This document shows, piece after piece, positions 36,489 to 45,235 of a stretch of DNA of 64,000 nt. Below the pieces are notes generated by a model that saw only the letters and a program-made list of their open reading frames with translations, did no database searches and was not told the DNA's origin. Numbering within the stretch: position 1 is the first letter of the stretch; each line of letters opens with the position of its first letter. The position numbers and the translations under genes were made by a program. Origin of the DNA: Leptotrichia buccalis C-1013-b (GTDB taxonomy: Bacteria; Fusobacteriota; Fusobacteriia; Fusobacteriales; Leptotrichiaceae); contig NC_013192.1 of the NCBI RefSeq assembly GCF_000023905.1, positions 186,001 to 250,000 of the forward strand. The letters run 5' to 3'.

Positions 36489-37748
36489 ATGAATAGAGAA
36501 CATTCAATAGAAAATACGAAAAAATATGCGATACTGGAGGTTATGTTCTTTAACGGGTATTCAGTTGGGATGCAGAGTTTTGTACTTTTGAGTTTGGCGA
36601 TTTATTTTAATATGAGTTCTTTTTTTATATCAATTGTATCATCTCTGCCAACTGCAGGATATTTGTTGCAAATATTTACTAAGCGGGTAAATATCTTGCT
36701 TGGAAGCAGGAAAAAGACGATGGTGATAGCGGCGACTGTTTCAAGGCTGGTTATTTGTGTTATGCCTTTTGCTGTTTTTTTTGATATAAGAAGGCAAGAA
36801 GTGTATTTTGCAGTAATGTTTATTTATGCTCTTGTTTCACCTTTTTCAAATAATGTCTGGACGGCTGTAATGACTAAGATTGTTGATAAAAAGGAAAGAG
36901 GGAAGTATTTTGGGAAACGTAATTTGTTTTCATCGTTGTCCACTGTAGTTTACACTTTGTTTTACGGATATGTTTTATCAATGCCAGACAGGAAAAATGC
37001 AATGCTTATCTTGACAATAGCAATGTCGCTTTCGGCAATAGGCTCGGCGATATTTATGTGTCTTCATTATGTACCTGATTCAGAAAGTGATATGAAAAAA
37101 GTGAGCATAAAGACGGCATTTAAAAATAAAAATTTTGTCATTTATTTAAAATTTGCTTCTGTATGGCTGTTTACATGGGAATTTCTAAAGCCAATGACAG
37201 AATATTACAGAATAAAAGTGCTTGGTGTAAATACAATGTTCATTTCCCAAATGGGAGTTCTAACAGCGATATTGTCAAGCATACTTTATCTAGTTTATGG
37301 AAAATTGTCTGATAAATATGGAAACAAGACAATGTTAAGAATGGGGATATTTTTTACAACATATTATGTGCTTACTTATTTTTCAATGACTCAGGACAAT
37401 AAAATGTCAATGCTTTTTGCAGCCGCAGTAATTGATGCGATAGGATTTACAGCGATAACATTAAGTTTGCTGAATCTGATGATGGAAGTTTCAGGCGAGC
37501 CTGCTGATGCGTATGTTGGAGCTTATGCGATGGTTTCAGGGCTTTCAGCAATATTAGCCGGATTATTTGGTGGAATACTGGGAAAATTTATAAATAACGG
37601 AGTAATTTATATTTTTGGGGAACAATTTTACACAATAAGATTTGCCTTTGTTATAGGATTTATTTTGAGATTATTTTCATTGCTGGAATTAACGAGAGTT
37701 TATTCATTTGAAAAACATTTGTGTATCCTGGCGGAAGCAGTAGAATAA
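36489..37748 (+). CDS. Major facilitator superfamily transporter
   Basis: 419 residues, about twelve membrane segments. VMFFNGYSVGMQSFVLLSLA at the start, a conserved loop MTKIVDKKERGKYFGKRN after segment four and YGKLSDKYGNKTMLRMG after segment eight are MFS loop motifs. Substrate unknown; the group resembles uncharacterised fusobacterial and clostridial exporters. RBS TGGAGGAAAT. A short frame at 37754 may be its detached tail. Confidence 0.85.
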   Translation: MNREHSIENTKKYAILEVMFFNGYSVGMQSFVLLSLAIYFNMSSFFISIVSSLPTAGYLLQIFTKRVNILLGSRKKTMVIAATVSRLVICVMPFAVFFDIRRQEVYFAVMFIYALVSPFSNNVWTAVMTKIVDKKERGKYFGKRNLFSSLSTVVYTLFYGYVLSMPDRKNAMLILTIAMSLSAIGSAIFMCLHYVPDSESDMKKVSIKTAFKNKNFVIYLKFASVWLFTWEFLKPMTEYYRIKVLGVNTMFISQMGVLTAILSSILYLVYGKLSDKYGNKTMLRMGIFFTTYYVLTYFSMTQDNKMSMLFAAAVIDAIGFTAITLSLLNLMMEVSGEPADAYVGAYAMVSGLSAILAGLFGGILGKFINNGVIYIFGEQFYTIRFAFVIGFILRLFSLLELTRVYSFEKHLCILAEAVE

Positions 37749-37753
37749 AAAGC

Positions 37754-37894
37754 ATGTTTTCCAAAATAATGTTTTCAGGCTCAAGATACGTTATTCATTC
37801 TAATAAAGGAAAAAATGAGGATTCTAATGAACAAAATGTAGATAAGGAAAAGAATGTTGATGATAAATTGGATGAAACTAAGGAATATAATTGA
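37754..37894 (+). CDS. 46-residue frame, possibly the detached C-terminus of the MFS transporter
   Basis: Begins five bases after the MFS stop in another frame: MFSKIMFSGSRYVIHSNKG, then an Asn/Asp/Glu/Lys tail. Basic and aromatic residues before a charged tail would fit a cytoplasmic end of a transporter, so a small indel near 37745 may have split it. No convincing ribosome binding site. The stretch from 37895 to 38072 holds nothing else recognisable. Confidence 0.35.
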   Translation: MFSKIMFSGSRYVIHSNKGKNEDSNEQNVDKEKNVDDKLDETKEYN

Positions 37895-38072
37895 TTTGTA
37901 GCCAGCTATAAGAGTAAAAAGTTGCAGAAATTGAGAAGGATAGCATGGAATTAGGATCTCTTTGTTAAAGAGTGTAGAAAAACAAGAAAATTAAATATTA
38001 AAAAATATTGTGTTTATCGGGATTTTCAGACTTTTACAACTGAGTAAAAGTTTTGTAGAATAGGAGAATTTT

Positions 38073-39044
38073 ATGAAAAAGATTTTAGAGAAAATTGGGA
38101 AAGATGAGTTGTTGGAATATTCACGCTTAGGAGATAGATTTTCTGTTGGGAATTATATTGGAAACAGTAATAACTTTCATATTTTTACATCTATTAATCC
38201 GTATGGAAAGTATGAAGGCTACAAATTTTTAAAAGATGAAGAATTGAAGAAATTAGGAAGAAAAAAGTGGTATTTAGAATTAATGAAGGAAAATATAAAA
38301 GAGAGACTTTTCAAAGAGGGAAAAACTGTTATTTTAAGAAAAGATAATTTTTTTGAACATTTATTTGAATATTTTATAAAAAATAAAATAAGATTGCAAA
38401 TTTCTTATGATAGAGATTGGAATAATAATGGCTATTTAATTAAAAATTCAGATGAGTTTTTTTGGTTTCATTTTTGTGATGAAGAAGATGAAAATGAAGA
38501 AGAAATTATAAGAAAATACGGAGTAAAAATTATAAGAGCAGGAAAAAATGTTATAAAAGATATTATTGTAGAAAATAGCGAAATTAAAAAAAATAAATTG
38601 ATAAAAGTTTATGATTTAGATGATGTTTTAGGTGATATTATTTTTCAAGACGATAATCATATTTTGATTAACGAGAAGGATTTATTTTTTGGCGATTATA
38701 AATTTACGATATTAAAAATGTCTGATATTGAAGAAATTAACGATAGAATGAATTTAATAGAAACAAAAGATATAAATTTAGAAGAAATTTTTCCAAATAT
38801 TGTAAAAATGAAAATAGAAGAAGTTTTGAAAAAATGCTTTGAGAATAAAATATTAGTACATTTTGAGCATGAGAAATCATATTCTGAAAAATTTGGAATA
38901 ATTGAAAGATTTGATAACGAGAAAATAATTTTAAAAGAAATAGATAAAATGACGGGAATTTTTATTGCTAAATCTGAGATAATAATTGAGGATATTTCGT
39001 TCTTATTTGTGAGAAATTGCAAAGTTTTGGGAATCGAGAGGTAA
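38073..39044 (+). CDS. Unrecognised cytoplasmic protein with repeated beta modules
   Basis: 323 residues, charged, no signal peptide or membrane segment. Three similar modules can be seen: around 105-140 (NKIRLQISYDRDWNNNGYL then SDEFFWFHFCDEED), around 180-215 (KLIKVYDLDDVLGDIIFQDD) and around 265-315 (NKILVHFEHEKSY, FGIIERFDNEKIILKEIDK). Each has a strand, a turn, a GxI strand and an acidic loop, like small SH3/Sm-type barrels. Function unknown. RBS TAGGAGAATTTT. Confidence 0.7.
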   Translation: MKKILEKIGKDELLEYSRLGDRFSVGNYIGNSNNFHIFTSINPYGKYEGYKFLKDEELKKLGRKKWYLELMKENIKERLFKEGKTVILRKDNFFEHLFEYFIKNKIRLQISYDRDWNNNGYLIKNSDEFFWFHFCDEEDENEEEIIRKYGVKIIRAGKNVIKDIIVENSEIKKNKLIKVYDLDDVLGDIIFQDDNHILINEKDLFFGDYKFTILKMSDIEEINDRMNLIETKDINLEEIFPNIVKMKIEEVLKKCFENKILVHFEHEKSYSEKFGIIERFDNEKIILKEIDKMTGIFIAKSEIIIEDISFLFVRNCKVLGIER

Positions 39045-39052
39045 AATTTATG

Positions 39053-39091
39053 AAAAAAGGCTCTGTTCTTGATTGAGTAGAAGCCTTTTTT
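39053..39091. terminator. Bidirectional terminator
   Basis: AAAAAAGGCT and AGCCTTTTTT are perfect complements. It serves the gene ending at 39044 and the small lipoprotein gene converging from the right. Confidence 0.75.
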
Positions 39092-39114
39092 ATTTTTATA
39101 GTATTCAGTAGAAT

Positions 39115-39273
39115 TTATTGTCTTATAGGCACTGCACAGATTTCTCCAACACCTGATACATATTCGCATGAGCCTCCACTATTTTTTATCGCTCTTCTCA
39201 TATTTGCTCTTTGAATTACTCCACAGCTGCTTGCAAGCATTAAAATCATTGCTAAAAATATAAATTTTTTCAT
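39115..39273 (-). CDS. Small 52-residue lipoprotein
   Basis: ATG with GAGGAAA upstream. A hydrophobic stretch FIFLAMILMLASSC is a textbook lipobox signal, leaving a mature peptide of about 36 residues (CGVIQRANMRRAIKNSG and EYVSGVGEICAVPIRQ) with two further cysteines that could form a disulfide. It ends near the bidirectional terminator. Small lipoproteins of this sort (entericidin-like or lineage-specific) have unknown roles. Confidence 0.65.
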   Translation of the reverse strand: MKKFIFLAMILMLASSCGVIQRANMRRAIKNSGGSCEYVSGVGEICAVPIRQ

Positions 39274-39489
39274 TTTATTTTCCTCAACTTTCTAAATATT
39301 TTTTTATTATTGAATTCTATAATTGTGAATATTATAACTTAATTTCTCGCAAAATTCAAGTTCTTATAATTTTTTATTATTTTACAAAATTTCACAAACG
39401 TTGTAAACAAATATCAAAAATGATATAATTTAAAAATAAATTTAAATAAAAATAATTTGATAAAAATGGGGAAAAGGAAAGGAAATTTA

Positions 39490-41424
39490 ATGAGTTTAGT
39501 TCAGTTTAACAAGGTATATAAGCAATTTGCGGGGGAATATATTTTGAGAGATGTTAATTTTACGATTGAAGAAAAGGATAAGATTGGGCTTGTGGGCGTA
39601 AATGGGGCTGGGAAGTCTACGATTATCAGGATGCTTTTGGGGGAAGAGCGGATTGATGGGAATGAGAATAATCTTAATGAGTTTGGGGAAATTGTGAAAA
39701 GTGGGGCTACAAAAATTGGGTATTTGTCACAGAATACAGAGTTTTCAGATGAAAAAAATACGATTTACGAGGAAATGATGACTATTTTTGAGGAAGAGAG
39801 AAAAATTTGGGACGAGATTCAGAAGGTTAATATGCTTTTGGGAACAGCGAACGAAGATGAAATGGAAAAGTTGATTAACAAGTCTGCTGAACTTTCTTCT
39901 ATTTACGAGGCAAAAAATGGTTATGAGATTGAATACAAAATTAAGCAGGTGCTTACAGGGCTTGAGCTTACTGGGGAATATGAGAATTTGTTATTGCAGG
40001 ATTTGAGCGGTGGGGAAAGAACACGTGTTTCGCTTGCAAAACTGCTTTTGTCTGAACCTGATTTGCTGATTTTGGATGAGCCGACAAACCATTTGGACTT
40101 AATTTCGATTGAGTGGCTTGAGGATTATTTGAAAAAGTATAATAAGGCGTTTTTGCTTGTTTCTCACGATAGAATATTTTTGGATAATGTCTGTACAAAA
40201 ATTTTTGAGTTGGAAAATAAAAAATTACACAAGTATGATGGTAACTTTTCATCGTTTATTCTTCAAAAGGAGATGATTTTGAAGGGGGAAATTAAGCGGT
40301 ATGAGAAGGAGCAGGAAAAAATTAAGAAAATGGAGGAATATATTGACAGATTTCGAGCTGGAATAAAGGCAAGACAGGCGAAAGGACGACAAAAAATACT
40401 GGATAGAATCGAGAGAATGGAAGATCCTGTATTTAATCCGCAAAGAATGAGGCTAAAATTTGAACCAGCTAAAATGAGTGGGGAAAATGTGCTGAAAGTT
40501 AGAAACTTATCTAAAAGCTTTGACGGAAAAAAAGTTTTGAATAATATAAATTTTGAACTTTTCCGTGGAGAAAGAGTTGGGATTATTGGAAAAAATGGGA
40601 TTGGGAAATCTACACTTCTAAAAATACTTTTGGATAAATTGCCAAAGGATACAGGGGAAATTGAGTTTGGAACAAGGCTAAAAATCGGATATTATGATCA
40701 GAATCATCAGGAATTTTCGCAAGAAAATACGATTTTACAGGAAATAAACAATTCACTTGACTTAACAGAAGAATACTTGCGAACACTCGCAGGTGGATTT
40801 TTGTTTTCAGGCGACGATGTACAGAAAAAAATTAGCATGTTAAGCGGTGGAGAAAGAGTTCGTGTGGCATTTCTAAAACTTTATATGGAAAAAGCCAATT
40901 TTTTGATTTTAGATGAGCCAACTAACCATCTGGATGTTTATTCCATCGAAGTGCTGGAGGACGCTCTGGAGGATTTTGACGGAACAATGTTAGTTGTTTC
41001 CCACAACAGACACTTTTTAGATACGGTCTGCAATACAATTTACTGCCTTGACGAAAACGGACTGACAAAATTCAAAGGAAATTACGAAGACTATAAAGAA
41101 AGCCTAAAAACAGCAAAATCAGCTTCTCAAGGAACAGACATCGAAATGAAGGAAGAGAAAAAACTTTCATATCAGGAACAGAAAGAACAGTCAAGAAAAA
41201 TCGCAAAATTGAAACGTGATATTGAAAAACTGGAAAAGGAAATGGAAAAAATCACAGAAATGAGAGAAAACTTAAACGCTGAATACGAAAAAGCTGGAAA
41301 AGAAAATAATATGGAAAAACTGATGGAAGTGCAGGAAAAGCTGGATAGGCTGGAAGAAGAAGAGCTGGAGAAGATGGAAGAATGGGATGTGAAGAGTGGG
41401 GAGTTGGATAAAATGGAATTGTAA
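39490..41424 (+). CDS. ABC-F family ATPase (ribosome-associated, Uup/YdiF-like)
   Basis: About 644 residues from ATG 39490 (RBS AAAGGAAATTT); the frame opens 11 codons earlier. Two nucleotide-binding domains: GVNGAGKSTIIR with LSGGERTRVSLAK and LLILDEPTNHLD; GKNGIGKSTLLK with LSGGERVRVAFLK and LILDEPTNHLD. Between them is the P-site tRNA interaction linker (about 245-310, RFRAGIKARQAKGRQKI), and at the end a coiled-coil (about 560-640). No membrane domain, so it works on ribosomes. Which ABC-F subgroup is uncertain. Confidence 0.9.
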   Translation: MSLVQFNKVYKQFAGEYILRDVNFTIEEKDKIGLVGVNGAGKSTIIRMLLGEERIDGNENNLNEFGEIVKSGATKIGYLSQNTEFSDEKNTIYEEMMTIFEEERKIWDEIQKVNMLLGTANEDEMEKLINKSAELSSIYEAKNGYEIEYKIKQVLTGLELTGEYENLLLQDLSGGERTRVSLAKLLLSEPDLLILDEPTNHLDLISIEWLEDYLKKYNKAFLLVSHDRIFLDNVCTKIFELENKKLHKYDGNFSSFILQKEMILKGEIKRYEKEQEKIKKMEEYIDRFRAGIKARQAKGRQKILDRIERMEDPVFNPQRMRLKFEPAKMSGENVLKVRNLSKSFDGKKVLNNINFELFRGERVGIIGKNGIGKSTLLKILLDKLPKDTGEIEFGTRLKIGYYDQNHQEFSQENTILQEINNSLDLTEEYLRTLAGGFLFSGDDVQKKISMLSGGERVRVAFLKLYMEKANFLILDEPTNHLDVYSIEVLEDALEDFDGTMLVVSHNRHFLDTVCNTIYCLDENGLTKFKGNYEDYKESLKTAKSASQGTDIEMKEEKKLSYQEQKEQSRKIAKLKRDIEKLEKEMEKITEMRENLNAEYEKAGKENNMEKLMEVQEKLDRLEEEELEKMEEWDVKSGELDKMEL

Positions 41425-41476
41425 ATAAAAAATATTTGTTATATTTTTATGAATTAATTTGAGTATGATTTTTGGA

Positions 41477-41511
41477 GGCTAGAAAAAATAGAGGCAGTTC
41501 TAGTCTTTTTT
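41477..41511 (+). terminator. Terminator after the ABC-F gene
   Basis: GGCTAGAA and TTCTAGTC pair (one G-T), then a T run. Nearly the same hairpin recurs at 42524. Confidence 0.7.
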
Positions 41512-41548
41512 ATTTTTAAAAAATTTCAAAAAAAGTAAATACAAATCG

Positions 41549-41576
41549 TTGACAAATCAAAAAAAAAGATTATACT
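41549..41576 (+). promoter_or_regulatory. Promoter of the zinc-ribbon/TPR pair
   Basis: TTGACA (41549-41554), 16 bases, TATACT (41571-41576). It lies about 105 bases before the small zinc-ribbon gene. Confidence 0.65.
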
Positions 41577-41682
41577 AATATTATACTGATTGATTTATAA
41601 AAAGAGAGAAATTAATTAGTATAAAACTATATAAAGATAATATAAAAACTAGAGAAGTAATGTTGAGAGGAGGTGTTGAGAA

Positions 41683-41814
41683 ATGGGAGCAGTTGTAGTT
41701 TGGCAATGTATGGCATGTGGTCGTGAAATTCGTTCATCTATCAGACCAAATGGTAAAGCAGGAGGAAAGTGTCCTGATACATCAACCGGAAATCATATAT
41801 GGCAACAAGGATAA
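41683..41814 (+). CDS. 43-residue zinc-ribbon-like protein
   Basis: ATG with an excellent GAGGAGGTG upstream. The protein starts MGAVVVWQCMACGREIRSSI, continues RPNGKAGGKCPDTSTG and ends NHIWQQG. CxxC near the start and a later Cys-Pro plus His (KCP...NHxW) give a four-ligand zinc site. Similar short W-x-C-x2-C ... R-P-N ... C-P ... H-x-W proteins occur elsewhere as stand-alone zinc ribbons of unknown function. It is followed 81 bases later by a TPR gene, and the two are probably one unit. Confidence 0.7.
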   Translation: MGAVVVWQCMACGREIRSSIRPNGKAGGKCPDTSTGNHIWQQG

Positions 41815-41895
41815 TTTTTATAGGGAGAGTATAGAAATTTTGTTTTCTTACTCTCTTTATATTTATAAAGATATATTATTTTAGGGAGAATAGGA

Positions 41896-42516
41896 TTGTA
41901 TAAAGAATATAAAGAAAAAGGATATAAAGAACTAGAAAATTTGGTATTAAAAAATGATTACTATGCAATAAATGAACTTGGAGAAAGGAAATTTCAAGAA
42001 GGAAATTATAAAGAAGCATTAGAATATTTTGAAAAAGCATCTAAATTAGGAAGTGATATGGCTATAAATAATATCGGATTTTATTTTTTAGAAATTGAAA
42101 ATAATTTTGAAGAAGCAGAAAAATATTTTAATAAAGCAATAGAAAAAGAGAACATAATTGCAATAAATAATCTTGGGGTACTTAATATTAATAAGAATAA
42201 TTATGAAGAAGCAAAGAAATATTTTTTATTAGCAATAGATAAAAAATGTAGTTTTGCATATAATAATTTAGGTGGATTATATGAAAATGTTTATCAAAAA
42301 TATGAAGAAGCAGAAAAATTATATCAAAGATGTTTTGAAGAAACAGAAGATACAGATTGTTTAATAAATTTAGCATATCTTTATCTAAATTATTATGAAA
42401 ATAAAAATGGAGCAATAAAATATTTAAAATTAGCAATAAATAAAGGAAATAAAGGGGCAGAGCATATACTTTTTCATGTATTAAATGATGAGGTTTGCAG
42501 TTGTAATAATGACTAA
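41896..42516 (+). CDS. TPR/Sel1-like repeat protein
   Basis: 206 residues, starting with TTG (RBS AGGGAGAATAGGA). Five or so 34-36-residue helix pairs: AINELGERKFQEGNYKEALE, AINNIGFYFLEIENNFEEAE, AINNLGVLNINKNNYEEAKK, AYNNLGGLYENVYQKYEEAE, INLAYLYLNYYENKNGAIKY. No signal peptide. Such proteins next to small lineage-specific genes often bind a partner or act as immunity proteins; the partner could be the zinc ribbon. That is inference. Confidence 0.8.
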   Translation: MYKEYKEKGYKELENLVLKNDYYAINELGERKFQEGNYKEALEYFEKASKLGSDMAINNIGFYFLEIENNFEEAEKYFNKAIEKENIIAINNLGVLNINKNNYEEAKKYFLLAIDKKCSFAYNNLGGLYENVYQKYEEAEKLYQRCFEETEDTDCLINLAYLYLNYYENKNGAIKYLKLAINKGNKGAEHILFHVLNDEVCSCNND

Positions 42517-42523
42517 TAGAAAA

Positions 42524-42557
42524 GGCTAGAAAAAATATAAAAAATTCTAGTCTTTTT
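42524..42557 (+). terminator. Terminator after the TPR gene
   Basis: GGCTAGAA pairs with TTCTAGTC, then seven Ts. Almost a copy of the hairpin at 41477, so the zinc-ribbon/TPR unit is bracketed by two near-identical terminators. Confidence 0.75.
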
Positions 42558-42762
42558 TAGTATCATAAATTTCATAATATATTGTGACAAATATTAAGAT
42601 AAAAAATAAAGAAGGAGTAAAAAACGTAGTAATAAATATTTTGAGAATCATTCAGATTTTGACTGGGACTTTTTCGGAAAATATAAAAAATAGGTAGAAA
42701 AATTATAAAAAAAATTATATACTATTCTTGATAACTATATTTAGGAAAAAAGGGAAAAGTAA

Positions 42763-43386
42763 ATGGCAAATAATAAATACAGCTGGGGAAACGAGAGTGA
42801 TAAAATTTTAAAAAGGCTAGTTTCTCAAGACGAAGAAGAATTTTTGAGTAAAAAAAGGGTAAAAGAGTTATTTGAGGATGGAATATTAAAAAATATTCAA
42901 GTGGGAACCTTTGAAGGCTTGAAGGAAATACATAGATATTTGTTTCAGGAATGTTATGGAACTGCAGGAAAAATACGGAAACATGATATTCGGAAAGGCG
43001 ATACTGTGTTTTGTCGTGCAATGTATCTTGAAGATAATTTAAAGACGGTTTCTAAAATGCCTGAAAATACTTTTGAGGAAATAATTGAAAAATATGTTGA
43101 AATGAATATAATGCATCCGTTTTATGAGGGAAATGGAAGAACGACTAGGATTTGGCTGGATCAGATGTTGATAAAAAGGCTCGGAATGTGTGTGAATTGG
43201 CAAAATATCAGTAGAAATGATTATTTGTCGGCGATGAAAAGAAGTATGGTTAATGATTTGGAACTAAAGATGCTTTTGAAGGAGAATTTGACGGAAGATG
43301 TGGAAAGTAGAGATATGTTTATGAATGGGATTAATCAGTCTTATGAATATGAAAATATGAGAAAATATGATGTGATAAATATATGA
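42763..43386 (+). CDS. Fic-domain protein with C-terminal self-inhibitory motif (class III)
   Basis: 207 residues. The Fic core is MHPFYEGNGRTTRIWLD (H118, then the anion-binding EGNGR). TAGKIRKHDIRKG is the usual beta flap upstream. Near the C-terminus QSYEYENMRKY (S193, E197, N198) fits the (S/T)xxxE(G/N) inhibitory helix, which class III Fic proteins such as the Neisseria one carry in the same chain. It probably transfers AMP from ATP to a target protein. No separate antitoxin gene is nearby. Confidence 0.9.
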   Translation: MANNKYSWGNESDKILKRLVSQDEEEFLSKKRVKELFEDGILKNIQVGTFEGLKEIHRYLFQECYGTAGKIRKHDIRKGDTVFCRAMYLEDNLKTVSKMPENTFEEIIEKYVEMNIMHPFYEGNGRTTRIWLDQMLIKRLGMCVNWQNISRNDYLSAMKRSMVNDLELKMLLKENLTEDVESRDMFMNGINQSYEYENMRKYDVINI

Positions 43387-43428
43387 ATAAATGTTTGAAA
43401 TTATACTGATTTGTAAAAGGAGGTTTGA

Positions 43429-44556
43429 ATGAAAAAGCGGTTATTGAAAATATTAATGCTATTATTTTTAATTGGGAATTTAACATTTTCAGAATATGTT
43501 GAGAAAGACGGGAAAGTTTTTTATAATGGGAAAGAAGTTTGGGTTGAGGATATGAAGAGTTTTAGGATTTTAAATGATAAAATTGCGGCAGATAGTCAAA
43601 ATGTATATTTTAGAGGATATAGGACAATTTCGCCATATGGTAGAAATTCAAAAGATTTTATTGGTGTTTTTTCAAAAGAAAGAAAAGAAGAACAAAAAGA
43701 AATAAAATATGATGTTAAAAAGATTGAGTTAATTCCTAGCAGAGAAAAAGACAGATATTTTTATTTTTTTAAGTATAATAAAAAAATATATGCTGTGTAT
43801 GGACTCGGTGGTGAATCTTTTTTTGGAATACAAGATGTAGATTATGAAACTTTTAAAGAAGTATCTGGAAGTTTTGTGAAAGATAAAAATAAAGTTTATT
43901 TTGTTAGACTATCTGGTGGATTTTGTAGTTATTCAGGTGATTATTGTCAATCATTTTTTCTTGGTATGCCAGAAATAAAAGGAATAGTTCCTAAAAATTT
44001 TAAAGTTATTATAGATAATTCAGATTATGATAAAATATTTGTCGAAAATGACGGGAAACTATATTTTATGAAATCTAATCCATATTCTGAAGAGGATTTT
44101 AAACTTGAAGAATTAAAGCAAGTAGATGTAAAAACTTTTAAGCCTTTGGAGTATAAACTTATAAAAGATAAAAATAATATATATTTCTTTAAAGATAATA
44201 AATTTATAAAATTTGAAAAGGCAGATGCAAATACATTTGAAGTTATTGGGAACGGCTATGCAAGGGATAAAAGCAATATTTATTTTTTGTATCCAAATTT
44301 GGAATATATGATGCCAATAAAAATGGAGGCAGATAGAAAGTCATTTAATTTGATTAAAGTTGGAGAAGACTATACATCTTATGCAAAGGACAGAAAGAAT
44401 ATTTATTGTGAGGGTAGAATATTAGAAGGTGCGGATTATAAAACATTCAGAATTTTTAAAGAAAAAGATGAAAATAGAGAAGAAATTGTGAAAATAAAAG
44501 ATAAAAATCATGAATATGATGAGAATTGTCAGATAAAAGATAAAAATAAGTTTTAG
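43429..44556 (+). CDS. Secreted DKNYY-repeat protein
   Basis: 375 residues with a signal peptide (KRLLKILMLLFLIGNLTFS). The rest is a chain of repeats in which a D-K-(N/x)-x-(V/I)-Y-F turn recurs: KDKNKVYFVR, KDKNNIYFFK, ARDKSNIYFLY, AKDRKNIYCEG, each followed by aDaxTFxxi. This is the DKNYY family, beta-rich and exported; function unknown. Related proteins are numerous in Leptotrichia and Fusobacterium. RBS AAAGGAGGTTTGA. Confidence 0.85.
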   Translation: MKKRLLKILMLLFLIGNLTFSEYVEKDGKVFYNGKEVWVEDMKSFRILNDKIAADSQNVYFRGYRTISPYGRNSKDFIGVFSKERKEEQKEIKYDVKKIELIPSREKDRYFYFFKYNKKIYAVYGLGGESFFGIQDVDYETFKEVSGSFVKDKNKVYFVRLSGGFCSYSGDYCQSFFLGMPEIKGIVPKNFKVIIDNSDYDKIFVENDGKLYFMKSNPYSEEDFKLEELKQVDVKTFKPLEYKLIKDKNNIYFFKDNKFIKFEKADANTFEVIGNGYARDKSNIYFLYPNLEYMMPIKMEADRKSFNLIKVGEDYTSYAKDRKNIYCEGRILEGADYKTFRIFKEKDENREEIVKIKDKNHEYDENCQIKDKNKF

Positions 44557-44675
44557 AAAAATATAAATAAAAATATCTTATGATTAATAAAAGTCATAAT
44601 TTTTGAGAATAGGATTTGTATATATATTTAATAATTATTATTTAGGAAAGCATAGTAGATAAAAAGGAGATTAAA

Positions 44676-45074
44676 ATGGAAAAATTAGTAAGAAGAGGTG
44701 GCGGTGGACATTCTCACGGTGGAGGACATAGCCATTCTCATGGAAGTGGCGGAAGCCATCATTATAGTGGAGGACATTACGGTGGAGAACATAGTAGCAG
44801 AGAGCATTCGAGCGGTCATTCGGATGGAGAAGGAACTGGGAAATCTAAAAAATCAAGTGATGATGAACAAGAAAACTCAACATCTTTCTGGGGAAGTCAC
44901 GGATCTCATTCAAGAAGTTCAAGACGGAGAAATTGTGAAAGTATTGTTGACACTAAGGAAAGGCAGGCTTGTATTGATAGCAATAATAATGCTAATAATC
45001 TTGAGGTATTTTTTATTTTTTGTGCTGTCATAGTTTTTATTTTTTTGAAAATAAAAGATTTTGGAAGAAAATAA
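44676..45074 (+). CDS. His/Gly/Ser-rich protein with a C-terminal membrane anchor
   Basis: 132 residues. Residues 8-60 are almost only G, H and S (GGGGHSHGGGHSHSHGSGG and on), with at least 17 histidines. Two cysteines (C86 and C98) lie in NCESIVDTKERQACIDSN. One hydrophobic segment (LEVFFIFCAVIVFIFLKI) precedes a short basic tail. The His-rich part could bind nickel, zinc or cobalt. No recognised family. RBS AAAGGAGATTAAA. Confidence 0.65.
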   Translation: MEKLVRRGGGGHSHGGGHSHSHGSGGSHHYSGGHYGGEHSSREHSSGHSDGEGTGKSKKSSDDEQENSTSFWGSHGSHSRSSRRRNCESIVDTKERQACIDSNNNANNLEVFFIFCAVIVFIFLKIKDFGRK

Positions 45075-45235
45075 TAAAAAATAATGAACATTATATTGGA
45101 CATATTTATATTGAATGATAAAAATAGATTTTGACTTGATAGCGTTTAAGATAATGGATAAAAATCGTAAATATAACAGCGAGTGCAAAAAAAGAGAAAT
45201 AATAAGTTGAGAATGGCAGGAGCAGAAGCTAAAAT

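Noticed and set aside
44698-45033. Second frame overlapping the His-rich gene
   Set aside because: It has no better ribosome binding site, and the His/Gly frame plus C-terminal membrane helix is the more protein-like reading.
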